Below are positions 60,391 through 64,000 of a DNA stretch of 64,000 bases, piece by piece. Within the stretch, counting starts at the first letter, position 1. Each line of letters opens with the position of its first letter. Source of the stretch: Pisaster brevispinus (taxonomy: Eukaryota; Echinodermata; Asteroidea; Forcipulatida; Asteriidae); contig JAMKCF010000019.1 of NCBI GenBank assembly GCA_023634235.1, positions 7,319,947-7,383,946 on the forward strand, given 5' to 3'. The notes under the pieces are model-generated. The model was not told the origin of the DNA. It saw nothing but the letters and a program-made list of their open reading frames with translations, and did no database searches. Both the position numbers and the translations under genes were made by a program.

Positions 60391-61905
60391 TTTAAATGAC
60401 ATTGGTATAATTTTCTTCCATGAATACATGTATGTAATCAAACGTTAATGTACTACGTACTCAAACTATCAAAACAGACATGTTTGCTCTCGAAAAACTG
60501 AAAAACAAGTATTTTATGTGGTGCACATGATTTGCTTTGTAATTTATTCATGCATCTCAATGGCAAGTTATCTTTAGGAAGAGTGTAATGTCGCTTTACT
60601 CTAACCCGTCGTTATTTCAATATCTGAGGAGTAATTACTCCATGGGTGTACTGTTACACTACATGTGTGGCTTTTGGCTTTTGTATTAAACAAATCGATT
60701 TCCTTACATTTCCAAGTAGAGACTTGGAGTTCGCTTGTCTGGCAAGTGAAATTTGAAGGCATGATATACACAACAAAATGGTAATTTTTCCAGCCATGCC
60801 ATTTTTCCAGCCATGCCCTTTTCACCCCATTTCCAAAATAGAACGTTCCTTCTGGGACTTTCCATGCTTTGATTTATCTCTGATCGAGGCATAGGCCAGG
60901 AGATCAAACCCAAATCACTCATAAGAAACGCCTGAAGGGTCAACCCCTCATGATCCACGACCCCACCACAAGTCTAATGTCAAACAAATCTGAAGGCACA
61001 TCAAAGTCTGTGAAATACGAACTACGTCTTTTTTTTCAGATTTAGGGTGAGTGCCATGGAATAGAAATAATTTATTATCAGGAGGTCACACCGATTCTAG
61101 GTCATACATGTACTTTGGAGTAAGTTGTTTCCAAAGTTGGCACTTCAAAAACAAAACAACATCCTGCCGATTTCAGCTGCCAGGAAAAAAAGGTAGGAAA
61201 TGCATAATCGAGATGGCAAATGCATCAAGCAAGCAACTTACATACAGGTAGTGCCTCCCAAAAGAGCACTTATCATAAAAGAACCCAAGACTTAACAAAT
61301 GCTTGATACCAAATAGTCTGGCTACTATTCAGATTCAGTGCTGTGACTATGTAGTATGTCAATGTGCCCGATCCTTGCGAGTGCAGGGGTACCTGACAAA
61401 GAGGGTCAGAGCGTGAGTAAGGTCTTATGAGGCTGTTCAGTTACATACGTCAAGTGATTACATCTTGCCCTCAGTGAACCAACTAACAAACCAGACGCTA
61501 TCACCATGCCCAATTGCTCTGTGGAAACCACACATTGCAAACAATACATCATGTCATTGCTCATTAGCATTTGTTGTTTCCCAATGTCTGAATGGAAAAT
61601 GTGTTTGGCCGGGTTTATGTACTTCCCTTCAAACTTTGAGAGATTGAACAAGCATATACTGTAATAAAATCAATACAATCAAGCACAGATTGCAAACACA
61701 TCTTCGTTTTTAAAAATCTTAATGGCAACATATTCAACAAATGATAGAAAACTGGTATAATTCTAATTTAATATTGGAGGTTAACCTGATCAACATACAG
61801 GGTATAGCTGTACAAACAATATCTCCAATTTCATATTCAGTGACTGAGTCTAAAGATATCACTACACAGTCACCCACTCAACACTTCCAAGGCTGTATTT
61901 GTACA

Positions 61906-61932
61906 CACAAACACAAACACAAACACAAACAC
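61906..61932. repeat. ACACAA hexamer repeat
   Basis: About four and a half tandem ACACAA units in plus-strand orientation. A simple microsatellite with no evident role. Confidence 0.8.
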
Positions 61933-64000
61933 AGTGTACTAATGAAAAACATAATTTACAATGCCCGCATAGTGGCTGGTCAGGGCTAGATGAAATGGGT
62001 TTTTTTTTAGTATGGGTACATGTATGTCAACAAAGTGACAAATAAGTGCTGGTACAATTTAAGGCAGATGGCCAGCATTCAATAGATTAAAATTGGGTTC
62101 TTCCAAAACAAGTGAGAGAAGTACACTGACAAATGACTGAGCACACTGCGGTGGCCTCATTTCAAAACTGACATTTTGTTTGTATCTGAGTAACACAATG
62201 ATACACTGTGTTTCAGAAAATAAAACATGATTCTGACATGGTTTTAATAGAAGAGGTAATTTTAAAAAACGGACCAAACTGCTTACACTTCGGAGAGAAT
62301 GTGGTAAGCAACAATACTAAGATGTGCTGTTTAAAAAAAGGGAGATATTTTCAGTAAACACTCAAGACGTACGGTGCCTGGGGTGGTACGCTGTTTTTGA
62401 TCAGCTAAGTTTCTTGCGTATGTGCAATGTAAGTGTGCATTTGTAGGTATCGGAGCTGAGGTAACATGTATGCTATGTACTAGAAAAACCATACAAAGAG
62501 TTTTTGTCCAGTTTGTTTTCTTGGGAATGTGCGCTATCATACATGACAGCTTTTACCCCAAAAATAAACTGTGTCAACCAAATAGTGTCTAGAATGGTAT
62601 ATATTAGGTACAATGCTTCTTTGAAAGATATGAGTAACTCTAAAGGGCTGCCGACTCATACCATGAGAATTCTGCAACATCAATCAAATCCCAACAAGAA
62701 GAACTATCAGATCATGGATTCATGCTGATAGGAATGCCACACAGCACAAGGCTGCTTCTCATTCGCACAGAAAACCCTGCAAATTTGCTGGTACCACAAA
62801 AGAATCATCTCTGCCACATACAGACTTTAATTATGGCGCATGCATACAATGCACTCACAGGGTGACATATATTCATCTGCATTATGTACTTATCTGAACA
62901 TAAGGTTGTACTGGTACTCTGTGTCATGGAAAAAACAATTAGAACTCATTTGCCTGCAAAAATACAATTCAGGTTTTGGAAGTTTTGGAAGAGGGCAATT
63001 AATTTGGAATTTTATGATACCTATGTGAACATTGGTATGGGGAACCTAGGCTATGATAAGGGGACATAGAGAGACAATGGACTCTGTAGTCAGTAATCTT
63101 CATGTGTGAGCAGCTTTCATCAATGTCAAACTTCATCTAAACCGATTTTGATAAATAGTTAAAACTGATCATCTTGCTCTGTGAAAGTATTAATGAAAAT
63201 GTCAAAGGCACTCAACATTTGGTATTCAATTCAAACATCAAAGAAGAAGAAGAAAACAATTTCCGATGAATAAAAGAACAGCTGAATAAAAAATGTCACA
63301 ACATAAATATAAAACCTTTTTTTTTCAGGAACTCTCTGCTCCACTAATGCTTTCTCTGACTACATCTCTTGGTTAAAATTTCAGAAGTTTTCTACATGAT
63401 GCAGAGAGGCAAGATGGAACATTTCAGGTATGTGTTTTTGACAAATCTTCTATAAGCAAAGAAAGTTAATCTCACATTTTAATTTTTTTTACCAGTAGGA
63501 CATATAAATTGAAAGTCTATGTGATGTTACATAGTACACCAGTTGACAAGAACCACAATAAAGGGTAAAGATTTCTACCGCCATTTTTCCACAGGTTAGA
63601 TTTTTTTTCGGTACCTGAAACCACCAAAACTTCAGGCTTACACTGAAAATATGAATCAATAAGAATTATTAATTGTTTAATTACTCTGAGATTTCAATCA
63701 AATGATGGACAGAAAAACTTTTCCTGTGAACCATATTTGATGGAAATTTGAGAGTGATTAAAAATAAAAGAATAACAACAAATATATCAACTAACACTAT
63801 TTTCAATACATTACAAGCCCGCATGTCCATTTATTTTACATGTTGAAACACTTTTTGAGTGGCTTCAGGTACTTAAAAAAAAATGCAACCATTGGACAAA
63901 CATGCAAAATGGTACCCTCAAGTTTTAACTGATAATTCTAGTTGATTCTAAGGACTTATCTAATAACAACGGAGCGATTCAGCCTGCATGTGTTGTTTGC

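Larger units (their letters stand above)
45417..64000 (-). other. NOVA upstream intron(s), no further exon recognised
   Basis: Since the 45.3-kb exon starts inside KH1, upstream coding exons must exist. I looked for sequence encoding the SYAAGSIIGKGGQT stretch and the following QLQKETGATIKLSKSKD stretch on the minus strand and did not see it up to 64 kb. The interval therefore probably lies inside one long intron. It contains a repeat copy (45959-46217), a tRNA-like fragment (about 50.6 kb), a 78-bp tandem array (56.8-57.35 kb) and a LINE remnant (59.94-60.39 kb). Confidence 0.55.

Overview
The window is animal genomic DNA: AT-rich, with coding sequence in short exons bounded by GT/AG sites, kilobase introns, and many small interspersed and tandem repeats. 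The two recognisable genes, both on the minus strand, are closest to deuterostome proteins. The repeat style (tRNA-derived SINEs, many short foldback elements, a frequent TACATGTA palindrome) suggests a marine invertebrate deuterostome. An echinoderm is my best guess, but this is inferred from remembered repeat style and is not proven by the window.

Left part (about 0.36-7.6 kb): the 5' half of a saccharopine dehydrogenase-like oxidoreductase gene (SCCPDH type) runs right to left. Exon 1 carries the start codon at 7264-7266. Five further exons at about 4.9, 3.0, 1.9, 1.4 and 0.4 kb follow the vertebrate protein in order, and the gene leaves the window on the left. Its introns hold a LINE remnant, a tRNA-Leu-like SINE and several foldbacks. 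The presumed promoter (7267-7570) is CpG-rich and carries three overlapping or abutting palindromes.

Middle part (7.6-30.3 kb): no convincing gene. It holds a Z-DNA-prone tract, three copies of a dispersed repeat, foldback elements, and a composite minisatellite at 17.1-17.95 kb (21-bp units interrupted twice by a 107-bp foldback). The stretch nearest 30 kb is probably 3' UTR and downstream DNA of the next gene.

Right part (30.3-64 kb): a NOVA-family neuronal splicing regulator gene, also on the minus strand. The terminal coding exon (30279-31427) encodes all of KH2, the linker and KH3. A 152-nt exon at 45265-45416 encodes the second half of KH1 and splices in phase to the terminal exon. The N-terminal half of KH1 and the start codon were not found and probably lie beyond 64 kb. 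The roughly 14-kb intron and the DNA upstream contain 24-bp, 18-bp, 34-bp and 78-bp tandem arrays, SINEs (one nested in an older repeat), and the 3' end of a dead non-LTR retrotransposon.

The two genes have no evident functional link: one is a putative lipid-droplet/mitochondrial oxidoreductase, the other a nuclear RNA-binding protein. I found no operon, CRISPR array, rRNA or functional tRNA gene. The observations most worth checking are the splice-phase conflict between SCCPDH exons 1 and 2 next to a hairpin and a foldback insertion, the composite foldback minisatellite, and the CCAU-bearing array inside an intron of a gene for a YCAY-binding protein.
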